NCBI RefSeq assembly: GCF_005780165.1
Contig: NZ_VAUV01000016.1
Location: 1 to 64,000, forward strand
Source: Phragmitibacter flavus
GTDB taxonomy: Bacteria; Verrucomicrobiota; Verrucomicrobiia; Verrucomicrobiales; Verrucomicrobiaceae
Length of the DNA: 64,000 nucleotides
Direction: 5' to 3'
How positions within the stretch are numbered: the first letter of the stretch is position 1; each line of letters opens with the position of its first letter. The notes beneath the pieces are model-generated. The model worked only from the letters and a program-made list of their open reading frames with translations, did no database searches and was not told the origin of the DNA. This document shows positions 43,032-52,600 of this stretch, in pieces. A program made the position numbers and the translations under genes.

Positions 43032-44253
43032 TGACCGGCTCCAGGCGGTGGCTGGTTCCGGAATGATCCGACGTGGCGACGGATTCGGGCTGCCGGAGCA
43101 TCTCTACCAATTCGTCATGGGGCACGAAGGGTGGCTTGCGTGAAACCACACCGCCTGGGGTGTCCCATAGAACAGGGATCATTTTTCTTTTCAGCGCCGC
43201 GCGGTAGACGGCTGACGTCCATCGGACCCGGGAGGCCTTTTCTTTGTCGGAACAAAGGGAGAACTCGCCGAGAAAGACCGGGATGTTGTTGCGGGCACTG
43301 AACTCCTGCAGCCTGTCGAAGAGTTCTTCCAGTTGTTTCACGTCGTCCCCGCTTCCCCAGGTGGGTTGCATTTTGGCCCAGGTGGTATCCTTGTTCATTC
43401 CCACAAACGGCCACGGCGTGTAGTAGTGGAGGGAGATGAAGAGCTTTCCAGGAGTGGTATCCGTGGGCAGTTGGTATTCTTTCTGGCAGGTCTTGTCGAT
43501 GTCCGTAGAATAACCGGGGACGATCAGCAGACGCTGCGCGTTGTTCTCGCCGGTGGCGCGCACGGTGTCGATAAAAAGCTGGTTCACGCGGGTCAACGTG
43601 GCGTAGGCTTGTTCAACGGTTCCTTCATTGGCAAAGTTCGTTTCTTCATTGAGGCCCTCGAAGAGGAGCTTCTCGCCATGGGTGGCAAAATGCGTGGCGA
43701 TCTGCTGCCAATAGGAGCGGAACTTCTTCTCGGCCTCAGGGCTGAATGTGTGATAGGTGTCGGGGAATCGCTCCTTCGAACCGGAATCGATCCAGCCGCC
43801 GTCCCAGTGGATGTTGATCACGCAAAACATGCCGGCATCCATGATCCAGCCGGCCACCTCGCCAACGCGCCGAAACTGTTCGGTCGTGATTTTTCCATGG
43901 TCGGCAAACGTGTCCCAAGCCACGGGCAAGCGCACCGTCTTGAAGCCCAGACTGGCGAGGCTCTGGATGAACTCTTTGGTGATGAGCGGACTACCCCAGC
44001 CCGTCTCCCATTGTTGGATGTTGTCAAAGGTATTGCCGAGGTTGATGCCGGGCGTCATTTGCGAAACCGCCGTCCACGCATCGAGAGAGATTGTTGTTTT
44101 GGCTTCCTCGGGTGGCTTGGGCGCTGTGGCCTGTTCAGACGCGTGGGTGAGCACGGTCATCAACAACCAGCACCAGCCAACCATGAGGATCGAGTTGGTG
44201 AATTGGGTTCGATTTTTTTGAGTGATGTGAATGGTTTTTTCCAGGGCTTCCAT
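43021..44253 (-). CDS. Secreted glycoside hydrolase family 5 (cellulase-like)
   Basis: 410 residues from ATG 44253 (a GTG at 44274 is also in frame). Signal or anchor segment SILMVGWCWLLMTVLTHASE. The GH5 TIM barrel shows TPGINLGNTFDN, GFKTVRLPVAWDTFADHGKI, VINIHWDGGW and the acid/base Glu in LLFEGLNEET (about 203). HYYTPWPF follows, and the nucleophile Glu is in PVFLGEFSLC (about 330). It should cut beta-1,4-glucan or a related beta-mannan/xylan. Divergent from the second sensor kinase, which may control it. Bracketed by an exact 19-bp direct repeat. Confidence 0.92.
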   Translation of the reverse strand: MEALEKTIHITQKNRTQFTNSILMVGWCWLLMTVLTHASEQATAPKPPEEAKTTISLDAWTAVSQMTPGINLGNTFDNIQQWETGWGSPLITKEFIQSLASLGFKTVRLPVAWDTFADHGKITTEQFRRVGEVAGWIMDAGMFCVINIHWDGGWIDSGSKERFPDTYHTFSPEAEKKFRSYWQQIATHFATHGEKLLFEGLNEETNFANEGTVEQAYATLTRVNQLFIDTVRATGENNAQRLLIVPGYSTDIDKTCQKEYQLPTDTTPGKLFISLHYYTPWPFVGMNKDTTWAKMQPTWGSGDDVKQLEELFDRLQEFSARNNIPVFLGEFSLCSDKEKASRVRWTSAVYRAALKRKMIPVLWDTPGGVVSRKPPFVPHDELVEMLRQPESVATSDHSGTSHRLEPVMQD

Positions 44254-44301
44254 TTGGCCGGTCATTAGACCCACGACCGCGCATCACGCGAGGCTCCAGT
44301 A

Positions 44302-44320
44302 ATGGCACTTTAGTCCTGCA
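44302..44320. repeat. 19-bp direct repeat, copy 2 (upstream of the GH5 gene)
   Basis: ATGGCACTTTAGTCCTGCA, the same as 43013-43031, in the 140-bp divergent gap between GH5 and the second kinase. It may be a recombination scar or an operator half-site copied with the gene. Confidence 0.8.
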
Positions 44321-44393
44321 CGGGCAGGCAGCCGATGGTTCTGGCTTTCCGTGGAAGTTCAATGCCGCTAGAATCAAATTCGTTCCAATTTCC

Positions 44394-46532
44394 ATGCACC
44401 GCCGCTTTTCGTCTGTCATTGCCATGCTTCTCGCATGCGGCGCGCCGACATTTGGCGCTTCCGGCGGGGATGGGAATGGGCAGACGCTCACGACCATCGC
44501 CGCCGTGCAGGCACTCACGTTGGACGAAGCGGCGCGACATCATCCCGTTCAGGTGCGCGGCATCATCACCTATTGCAATCCCGCTTACGGTCTCGGTTTC
44601 GTGCAGGATGAAACGGGTGGCATCTTCTTCACGCCGCCTGCGGTGGGCGCTGCCGATTCACCTGTGCTCGCGGCGGGTGACCGCGTGGAGATCACCGGCA
44701 TCACCCGCCGCGGACGGTTTTCACCGAGCATCTCGATCCTGCCCGATGATCCTGAAAGCGCGGAGGCATCTACAGGCGCTCCCGTGGTGAGGCGCATCGT
44801 TCGTCTCGGCGCAGGCTCGCTTCCCACGGTGCCGCTTGTGGACGTGGATCGGATCAATACGGGCGATTTTCACGACCAGTTCGTGAGGGTGCGTGCGACG
44901 CTCCGGCGCGCGACGGAAAACCCTGACCTTTTGATGGAGCAACTTTATGTGGATGCCAGCAGCCGCTCCGGTGCGCTCAAGATTATTCTGGACTGTCCGC
45001 GGAGCCAGCAAGCGGCGGTCAAGGAATGGGAAAATGTGGAGGTGGAGATCAGCGGGGTGGTTTCCGGCGAAGCCAATGACCGCAGCGAGCTTCGTAAAGT
45101 GACCCTGCTCGTCGCCTCGGTCGCGCAGATCAAACCCGGCACCGCCGCCATGCAGGCCAGCTTCAATCAGCCCGTGCGCGGCTTTCGCGAACTGCTGCAA
45201 TACCGGCCTCCGCAGCCCGGCGCGACGGGCGAGCGGCAGCATGTCAAGGGCATCGTAACCTTGGTGCATGCTTCGCGTGGCGGCTTTTATCTGGGCAGCG
45301 AGCAGGGTGGTCTATGGGTGCAAACCCCGCAGCACACCACCGTGCAGCCCGGCGATGAGCTTGATGTCATCGGTTACATTGCCGGTGGTGCCGACGAAGG
45401 CGTCTGGCTGGCGGATGGCATTCATCGCGTCGCGCGGCAGGTGGTGCCCTACGCACCACGGTTGAGCACCGCCGATGAGGTTGCCAAGGGCGGCCACCAT
45501 GGCAGTCTGATCCAGGTGGAGGGACAGTTGATCGACCAGTTTGATCGTCCAAACCATCGCCTTCTTTATCTCGGCGCGGAAGGCCAAACTTTCTACGCAC
45601 GGGTCGCGGAAAGCGCCGCTACCACGCCACCATTTGCGTTGGAAAAAGGGAGCTGGCTGCGGCTCACGGGGGTCTGTGAAAGGCCCAATGGTTCCGCCAC
45701 CCGCGAGTCGTTTTCGTTGCTGCTGCGCGAGAATGCGGACATCGTCTTGATAAGCACACCGCCCTGGCTCAATGCCGAGCGATTGCGCTGGCTTCTTGGC
45801 GGCGTGCTCTTGCTGACGTTGCTGGTCAGTGCCTGGGTGCTCCTTCTGCACCGGCAGGTTGGCCGCCAGACCCGGGTCATTGCGCATCAGCTTGAACAAA
45901 AGACGCTCAGTGACGAGCGCCGTCGCATCGCCCGCGAACTGCACGACACGCTGGAGCAACAGCTCGCTGGCGTGAACATCCATCTTGATACCGTCGCCGA
46001 ATGTGCGCCGGAACTGCCCGCGCCCGTCTCCCGCGCGCTCGACAACGCCCGTGCGATGCTCACCCACAGCCGCGCCGAGGCGCACCGCTCCATCCTCGAA
46101 CTGCGCTCCCGTGCCATCGAGCAGGCCGGCCTCGTTGGATCAGTGCGCGAATCCGTTGAGGCGTTGCAGATCATTACCCCGCGCATCACCATCGAGGTCG
46201 AAGGCGAGGAGCAACGGCAGCCACACCACATCGAGTTCCAGTTGCTGCGCATTGTGCAGGAATCCATCACCAACGCCCTAAAACACGCACAGGCCAGCCA
46301 CATCGTCGTGCGCTTCCAGTTCACCCCGGATGACCTGCGTGTCACCATCACCGACAACGGCATCGGTTTTGATGCTGCGCACCCCCCCGCCGTGCAAGGC
46401 ACCCAGTTCGGGCTGCTCGGCATGGGCGAGCGAGCGGCGAAAATTCGTGGCATGCTCGACATCCAGAGCCAACCTGGAGCCGGTTGCACCATCACTGTCA
46501 GCGTGCCGACACAACACCCGCGACCTGCATGA
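44394..46532 (+). CDS. NarL-type sensor histidine kinase, paralogue of the 31954 kinase
   Basis: 712 residues with the same plan as the first kinase. A signal segment is followed by a long extracytoplasmic region with OB-like repeats (HPVQVRGIITYCNPAYGLGF, VQDETGGIFF, ERQHVKGIVTLVHASRGGFY). A membrane helix lies at about 461-483 (WLLGGVLLLTLLVSAWVLLL). HisKA_3 RRRIARELHDTLEQQLAG carries the likely phospho-site His517, then HATPase (IVQESITNALKHAQA, TDNGIGFDAA, FGLLGMGERAA). ATGA overlap with its regulator. Probably senses an envelope signal linked to glycan use; ligand unknown. Confidence 0.92.
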   Translation: MHRRFSSVIAMLLACGAPTFGASGGDGNGQTLTTIAAVQALTLDEAARHHPVQVRGIITYCNPAYGLGFVQDETGGIFFTPPAVGAADSPVLAAGDRVEITGITRRGRFSPSISILPDDPESAEASTGAPVVRRIVRLGAGSLPTVPLVDVDRINTGDFHDQFVRVRATLRRATENPDLLMEQLYVDASSRSGALKIILDCPRSQQAAVKEWENVEVEISGVVSGEANDRSELRKVTLLVASVAQIKPGTAAMQASFNQPVRGFRELLQYRPPQPGATGERQHVKGIVTLVHASRGGFYLGSEQGGLWVQTPQHTTVQPGDELDVIGYIAGGADEGVWLADGIHRVARQVVPYAPRLSTADEVAKGGHHGSLIQVEGQLIDQFDRPNHRLLYLGAEGQTFYARVAESAATTPPFALEKGSWLRLTGVCERPNGSATRESFSLLLRENADIVLISTPPWLNAERLRWLLGGVLLLTLLVSAWVLLLHRQVGRQTRVIAHQLEQKTLSDERRRIARELHDTLEQQLAGVNIHLDTVAECAPELPAPVSRALDNARAMLTHSRAEAHRSILELRSRAIEQAGLVGSVRESVEALQIITPRITIEVEGEEQRQPHHIEFQLLRIVQESITNALKHAQASHIVVRFQFTPDDLRVTITDNGIGFDAAHPPAVQGTQFGLLGMGERAAKIRGMLDIQSQPGAGCTITVSVPTQHPRPA

Positions 46533-47167
46533 GCAAGACATCACCTCCCATCATCCGTGTGCTTCTGGTGGACGATCATTTCTTCGTTCGCTCCGGCGTC
46601 AAAGTATCGCTCGAAGCCGAAGGCGACCTTCGGGTCGTCGCTGAAGCCGACAGCGCCGCCACCGCCATCGAACAATACCGCGAGCATCAACCCGACGTGA
46701 CCCTCATGGATGGCAACCTTCCTGATCGCAGCGGCATCGAAGCCCTCAGCGACATCCGCGCCGAATTTGCCAAAGCCCGCATCATCATGCTCACCATCCA
46801 TGAGACCGAGGAAGATGTTTACCATGCCGTCGCCGCCGGCGCCACCGGCTACCTGACGAAGTCATCGGGCCGCCGGGAAATGCTTCACGCCATCCGCGAA
46901 GCCGCGCACGGCCGACGTTATTTTTCACCCGAACTCACCGCCCGTCTCAACGCCCGTCGCGCTCGTCCGGAACTGACCAGCCGCGAGACCGAAGTCCTCC
47001 AGCACGTCGTTGCCGGCACTCCGAACAAAATCATCGCCGACCACCTCGGCTGCACCGAACAGACCATTAAAAACCACCTCAGCCACATCTTTGCCAAGCT
47101 TGGCGTGCAAGACCGCACCTCCGCCACCGTGACCGCATTGCGCCGTGGGCTGGTGCGGCTGGAGTGA
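46529..47167 (+). CDS. NarL/LuxR-type response regulator, partner of the second kinase
   Basis: 212 residues. Receiver: VLLVDDHFFVRSGVKVSLE, phospho-acceptor Asp61 in DVTLMDGNLPD, MLTIHETEED and GYLTKSSGR. HTH: LTSRETEVLQHVVAGTPNKI then LGCTEQTIKNHLSHIFAKLG. Start codon overlaps the kinase stop. Candidate targets are the divergent GH5 gene and the PEP-CTERM proteins nearby; this is by position only. Confidence 0.93.
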   Translation: MSKTSPPIIRVLLVDDHFFVRSGVKVSLEAEGDLRVVAEADSAATAIEQYREHQPDVTLMDGNLPDRSGIEALSDIRAEFAKARIIMLTIHETEEDVYHAVAAGATGYLTKSSGRREMLHAIREAAHGRRYFSPELTARLNARRARPELTSRETEVLQHVVAGTPNKIIADHLGCTEQTIKNHLSHIFAKLGVQDRTSATVTALRRGLVRLE

Positions 47168-47237
47168 GAGGGCTTCGAGGTGTGTCTCTGGGCTCCAGCC
47201 AAACCTCGGATGGCAAAGTTTTCCATCCTTTAGTCCT

Positions 47238-49523
47238 TCACTTAATCAGCGGGCGTCTGCGGCGGAAGAGCAGAGTGGCGGTGCCCAATCCAATGAGCAG
47301 AACGCGACCGGGCTCTGGAACAGCTGCAATGGAGATGGTGCCATTGGTAAGGAAGGCGCTGGTATCCCACACGTAACCTGCGGCAAGGGAGGCGGTGGGG
47401 AGCGCAAAGGTGAAGAAGCCGTTTTTGGATCCAGAGTAGCCGCTCCAGTCGATAAGTTGCCACGTGCCGGCGGTCCAGCTTCCGGCAGCGGCTCCGCTGA
47501 CGTCGGCCACGGCGATGGTGCCACCGAGGGTCATGGTGGCGGCGGTGCTCGCGATTTTAAGGAGGTCGGCTTCGCTGGTGGTGATCGCGGCGACATCGTT
47601 GCCGAAGAGATCGAATTGGAGGGTGCCGGCGAGGGTCATGGCGATGACGTTGGCGCTGCCGAGGTTGAGGTCGGCGACGGCTCCGGTGTAGCCGTTCGAT
47701 CCGATGACTCCGCTGGCGACACCATGGGTGTTGCCGACCATGAGGAAGCTGTTGGAGCCGATGGTGATGCTGCTTGAGGGGCCTCCGGTGATGCTACCGG
47801 TTCCTCCGAGAGTGGCATTGGCACCTGCGGCTCCGTTGAGGACCACGTTGCCTGAGCCCGTGGCAGAGCCGGTGGCTGGATCGTTGTTGGCAAGGAGGGT
47901 GCCGCCGGAAACGGTGGTAACCCCATAGTAGATATTGTTTGCGGTGAGTGCCCAGGTGCCGGTGCCGGTTTTGGTGATTCGGGTATTGGTCGCAACGTTG
48001 GCATTGCTTCCGGTGGTGCCGCCGATGACGCCGCTCATGACGCCGTTGCCTGCGCCGAGCAGTTCGAGGCTGGAGACGTGGGTGACGGTGTTGCTGGTAG
48101 TTTTGACGGTCCCAGATAGAGTGAGGGTCTGTCCCGCAACGGTGTTTTCGATCCGGCCATTGCCGCTGCTGGCCTGACTGCCGTTAGTTAGACGAATCAG
48201 TCGGGAGCTGGAGCCGCCGCTGGTTCCGGTGAACTGCAATCGGCCAACCGTGCCGCTATCCTGGCCCAACGAGATTTGAGTGCCGGTGCCGATTCCTGTT
48301 CCTGCGGCACCTACGCCGCCATTGTTAATGGTGGAGGTGACGAATGTGCCGTCCGAGATGCTGACGTTTCCTGAGAAGGTGTTGAGTTCATTGAGGAAGA
48401 CGGTGCCGTTGTCGGTGCGGCTCACGCCCCCGAGGCCGGTGATGATGGTGTTGATGATGAAGTTGCTACCTCCACGAAAGGTGACGCCACCAGTATTGGT
48501 GATGGTCCCATTCATGGTAAAATTACCTGATCCAGAGTTGTAGAAGGAGCCGCCGTTGAAAGTGAAGTTGCGATTGGTGGAAGTCGCTCCGCCATAATAG
48601 ATGACATGGGCTCCGCCACCCGTGGCAAAGCTGCTGCCTGCACCGACGGAGCTGTTGAAGCCGGTGTTGGCGATGCTGTTGAAATAGAGGGCACCGTTGG
48701 TGATGGTGGTGGCGCCGGTGTAGGAAGAGTTGGCGTTGTTGAGGGTCCAGGCGTTGAAATTGTTGGTGGCGGGTGTTGCACCATTGATGGTGACGGCAAG
48801 TCCGCCGGCGGCGCTGCCGTTTGAGATTTCACCACTGACAACATTGGTGAAGCCGATGGGATTTGCGCCTGCTGACCGTGTGCCGACGTTTCCAGCGAGG
48901 GTGAGGGTAATGGTGGAACTGGTGGTGCCTCCTGAGATGTTGCCTGAGATGATCATCTTTGCGGCAGCGGCGGCATCTCCGGTCGCGGATGAGGCCGAGT
49001 TTTGATTGTTGGCGTTGTTGGTGAAGGAATACGATCCGGCGGTGGTGGTCGTGGCGGCTTCCAGAATCAAAGGCGCGTGGATCGTCTGGCTTTGCAAGGT
49101 TCCACCACTAACGGGAACGGTGGCGGGGCCAAGCATGGTGATTGATCCACCGCTGCTGAGGCTAAGGGGAGCGCCGAGGTTTGCTCCTGCACTGCCGATG
49201 GTAAAAGCTGCGGCGCTGAGACCGAATTCGATGTTTCTAATGTTGCGTCCGGAATCGATGGTGACGAGGGTGCCAGCGGTGGAAGTGTTGAAAATCGCTT
49301 TGTCAGCATTCGTGGTTCCAGGGTTCGCACCTGCGGGTCCAAGAGGTGACCAGTTGGTGCCGACTGACCAATCCTGAATTCCCGAGGGACCTGTCCAATT
49401 GTAATCAATTGCCTGAAGGGAGGTGGAGGCCTGAAATGCCGTCAAGATGGCCAGCAATGTTGCCGCTCTTTGGAATAAGGGCAGACGGCGGAGGGAGTTT
49501 TCTGTGATCTGAGCTGACTTCAT
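47238..49523 (-). CDS. Large PEP-CTERM protein with autotransporter-type beta-strand repeats
   Basis: 761 residues from ATG 49523 (preceded by an in-frame GTG). Signal segment LFQRAATLLAILTAFQASTS, then YNWTGPSGIQDWSVGTNWSP, the usual first motif of beta-helix surface proteins. It continues with Gly/Thr/Asn/Ser-rich strands including the repeat-like TKTGTGTWALTANNIYYGVT plus VSGGTLLAN. The C terminus VPEPGRVLLIGLGTATLLFR with RRR is a PEP-CTERM anchor. A structural or adhesive surface protein, typical of Verrucomicrobiota. Convergent with the second response regulator. Confidence 0.92.
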   Translation of the reverse strand: MKSAQITENSLRRLPLFQRAATLLAILTAFQASTSLQAIDYNWTGPSGIQDWSVGTNWSPLGPAGANPGTTNADKAIFNTSTAGTLVTIDSGRNIRNIEFGLSAAAFTIGSAGANLGAPLSLSSGGSITMLGPATVPVSGGTLQSQTIHAPLILEAATTTTAGSYSFTNNANNQNSASSATGDAAAAAKMIISGNISGGTTSSTITLTLAGNVGTRSAGANPIGFTNVVSGEISNGSAAGGLAVTINGATPATNNFNAWTLNNANSSYTGATTITNGALYFNSIANTGFNSSVGAGSSFATGGGAHVIYYGGATSTNRNFTFNGGSFYNSGSGNFTMNGTITNTGGVTFRGGSNFIINTIITGLGGVSRTDNGTVFLNELNTFSGNVSISDGTFVTSTINNGGVGAAGTGIGTGTQISLGQDSGTVGRLQFTGTSGGSSSRLIRLTNGSQASSGNGRIENTVAGQTLTLSGTVKTTSNTVTHVSSLELLGAGNGVMSGVIGGTTGSNANVATNTRITKTGTGTWALTANNIYYGVTTVSGGTLLANNDPATGSATGSGNVVLNGAAGANATLGGTGSITGGPSSSITIGSNSFLMVGNTHGVASGVIGSNGYTGAVADLNLGSANVIAMTLAGTLQFDLFGNDVAAITTSEADLLKIASTAATMTLGGTIAVADVSGAAAGSWTAGTWQLIDWSGYSGSKNGFFTFALPTASLAAGYVWDTSAFLTNGTISIAAVPEPGRVLLIGLGTATLLFRRRRPLIK

Positions 49524-49627
49524 CACGGCGGAGTTGTTGGGGGAATTGACACGAATGATACGAATGTTGGCGAGAGATCGGTTGGTAACAACTTCATTGT
49601 GATGAATTTGCGACTGCCAGACCAGCG

Positions 49628-52600
49628 CTACTTGGATTTTTCGGCGATGGCTTTGTAGTAACTTTCGATGGCAGCGCGGTATTCGGGGGAGGGTTCCTGG
49701 CGGGTGGCTTCGGTGAGGTCTTTGGCCATGCGGGCGGGAAGGCGGCCCCAGGATTCGTTGCCTTGGAGGGTGAGGACGGGGACGAGGGTGTTGGGGGCGG
49801 TCATGGAAAGGTTGCCACCGGCATCGGGAGAGGGCTGGCCTTGCTGGCCTGCGGGAGGCGACGGGGAGTTTTGTTGGGCGGTCTGGCCCTGGCCGGGCGA
49901 GGGTTGCTGACCGGGGACCTGACCTTGGGCGCGATCTTGAGCCATGCTCTGGGCCTGGGACTGGGCGGCGTTGGCGAGACTTTGTTGGGCGGATTGCTGT
50001 TGTTGTTGCTGCCCCTGCTGCTGCTGCTCGGCATCGCCCTGGCCCATGGGGTTGACGGCCTGGTCGAGCTGATCAAGGGCTTGGGCAAGCATCGCTCCTT
50101 TGGCGGCCTGGAAGAGTGAGGGGGAGGGCGTGGTGGGGAGGGATTGAGTGGCTTTGGCGGCGGCTTGTTGCGCCGCTTGGGCGGATTGGGCGGCGGCTTC
50201 GGCGTTGCCAGCATTGGCTTCGGATTTGGCGAGTTGCTGGAGCTGTTCGCTGGCGGCCTGAATTTGTTGGGCGGCTTCGGGCTGGTTGAGGCGCTGCTGA
50301 TGACGGGCAACGCGGGCGAGGTCGTGGGCCTCGGCAGGCGCGGCGGTGGGGAGGTTTTGCGGCTGGTTTTTCAGCTCGGTGAGAGCGGATTGGGTTTCGG
50401 TGGCAGCTTGTTTGGCGAGCTGACCGAGTGCTTGCTGCATCTGGGTGTTTTTCTGCAACTCCTGCTCGAGGGCGGCGAGAGTTTTTTGCGGGTTGTCGCG
50501 GGCCTCCTGCATGAGTTGGTTGAGCTCGTCGATGTTTTGATAACTCTCGTCGAGAGGTTGTTTGATGCCGAGGGCTTCTTCCATTGCCTGCTGGGCGGCG
50601 AGGGCATCTTCAGGGAGCGTTTTGCCTTGCTCCATGTTGGCCAGATTTTTGGAGAGTTGGTTGAGGGCGTCGGCGGTTTGTTGTTGGGCCTGGGCGGCGT
50701 TTTGGAGAGATTGTTGTTGTTGGGCGGTCTGGGTGGATTCGGTGGCTTGCTGGAGGTTGTTCGCAATCTTGGGCGTTTGCTGCTGCATTTGCGCGAGGCC
50801 GACGTCGGCGGTGCGGGCCATCTGGCGTTGGGCGAGATCGGCCATGTCAGCGTGGGCGGTTTCCTGACGCAGGGCGGCCTGGAGGTCGGCGAGTTGTTCG
50901 GCGTTGGCATCGGCCTGGGGCATGAGAGCCTGGGTTTGCTCAGCGGTTTGTTCGGTGGATTGATTGGCGGCGTTCTGGGCGAGTTCGCTGGTTTGTTGCT
51001 GGCTTTCGTTGAGATTTTTGGCGGCGTTTTCGGCGAGCTCACTGAGTTTGGGGGTGAGTTCTTCGAGGGTTCCCCGGGCGGATTCGACTTTAGGGATGAA
51101 GGCCTGGCGGGCGGCGGCGAGTTGCTGCTGGGCCTGCTGGTTGGCGTCGAGGGTGGGATTGTGTTGATCGGCGGGTTGCTGGAAGTCCTGCTGGTTTTGT
51201 TTTTGTTGGGTCGCTTGATTGGCCTGATTGCGGGCTTCGCCTTGTTGACGGTCGGCCTGACCACGGGCTTGCTGGGCGGCCTGGATGGCGGGTTGGTCGG
51301 CTTTGGCGCGCTGGAGGGCTTTGTCGAGGGGGCGAAGCTGGCTTTGGGCGGCAAGGGCGGCGTTGAGTTGCTGTTGAGGAGTGGCTTTGTCCTGAATGCG
51401 TTGCTGGCCTTCTTCGAGGGCGGACTGGGCGTCCTGCGCGAGGGCGTCGGCTTCGAGGGTGCGGGCGGTTTCGACGAGGTCGTTGAGTTTTTGCTGAAGA
51501 GGTTGGGCGGATTCTTTGGTGGGTTGATCGGGGATTTCTTCGGCGAGTTTGTCGATGGCGCGGCTGAGGCGGTTTTGATCGAGGGCGGCGAGGGTGTTGG
51601 TGCTGGCGTTTTGTTCGCGAAGTTCGCTCTGGGCTTTCAGCTGGTCGGCGGCGGCCTGGAGTTTTTGCTCGGCGGCCTTTTTGGCGTCGGCTTGTTGGTC
51701 GGGTTTCTTTTCGTTGGCGGCTTGGTTGAGTTGGTCGCGGGCTTTGCCGAGGGCGGCGAGGGCGGGGTTGTCGCGTTGGTTGAGCCGGTCGCGAAGTTCG
51801 GCGGCTTTGTTTTGGGCTTCTTCGGCCATCCAGCGGCTGAAATCGCGGGCGTTGTTGTTGGCGTTGCGGAGTTCGTGGGCCTGACCGTAGAGGTATTCGG
51901 GGGCTTGTTTTTGATCGGGGGTGTCGAGGGCGGATTCGATGCCGGGGATTTTTTGGTCGAGGTTTTTGAGCTGGTTTTGGATGTCGCGCTGGCGGTTGTC
52001 CGGGGCGATGTCGTGAAGGGATTGCAGGTCCTGTTGGGCGGATTTGGCGGCGGCGAGGGCGGCGCGTTGTTGTTCCTGCCAGCGGGTGCGCTGGGCGGGA
52101 TCTCGATTGGCGTCGATGGCTTTGTCGGCGAGTTTTTGCTGTTGGGGGGCGAGGATTTCGTAGGCTTCTTTGGCGGTCTGGGCGAGATCGGCGGTGGCGA
52201 AGGTGCGCAGGGCTTCGTTGAGGGTTTCGGCGTTGGCACCGGCTTCGTTGGCGGATTTGCGGATTTGTTTGCGGACTTCGCCTTCGGGCTTTTGGGTTTG
52301 TTCTTTGAGGGCGGGGAGGTGTTCGTTGCGAAGTTCGGCGAGGTGCTGGCCGACGAGGTTGATTTCCTGTTGTTTGAGAGTGTCGGGGGCTTGCTGGGCC
52401 GCCTTTTTGAGCTGTTCCCAAAGTTGGTCAGCTTGTTCTTCGACGGTGGCGAGGTTTTGTTTGAGGTTGGCAAGGGCGGCGGCGGTTTCCGGGTTGTCGG
52501 ATTTGGCGTCGTCGCGGATTTGTTCGGCCTGTTTGCGTGCGGTGCGCATTTCCTGGTTCAGGGCTTTGGCTTGTTGGGCGAGTTGTTTTTGGGTGGCGGC

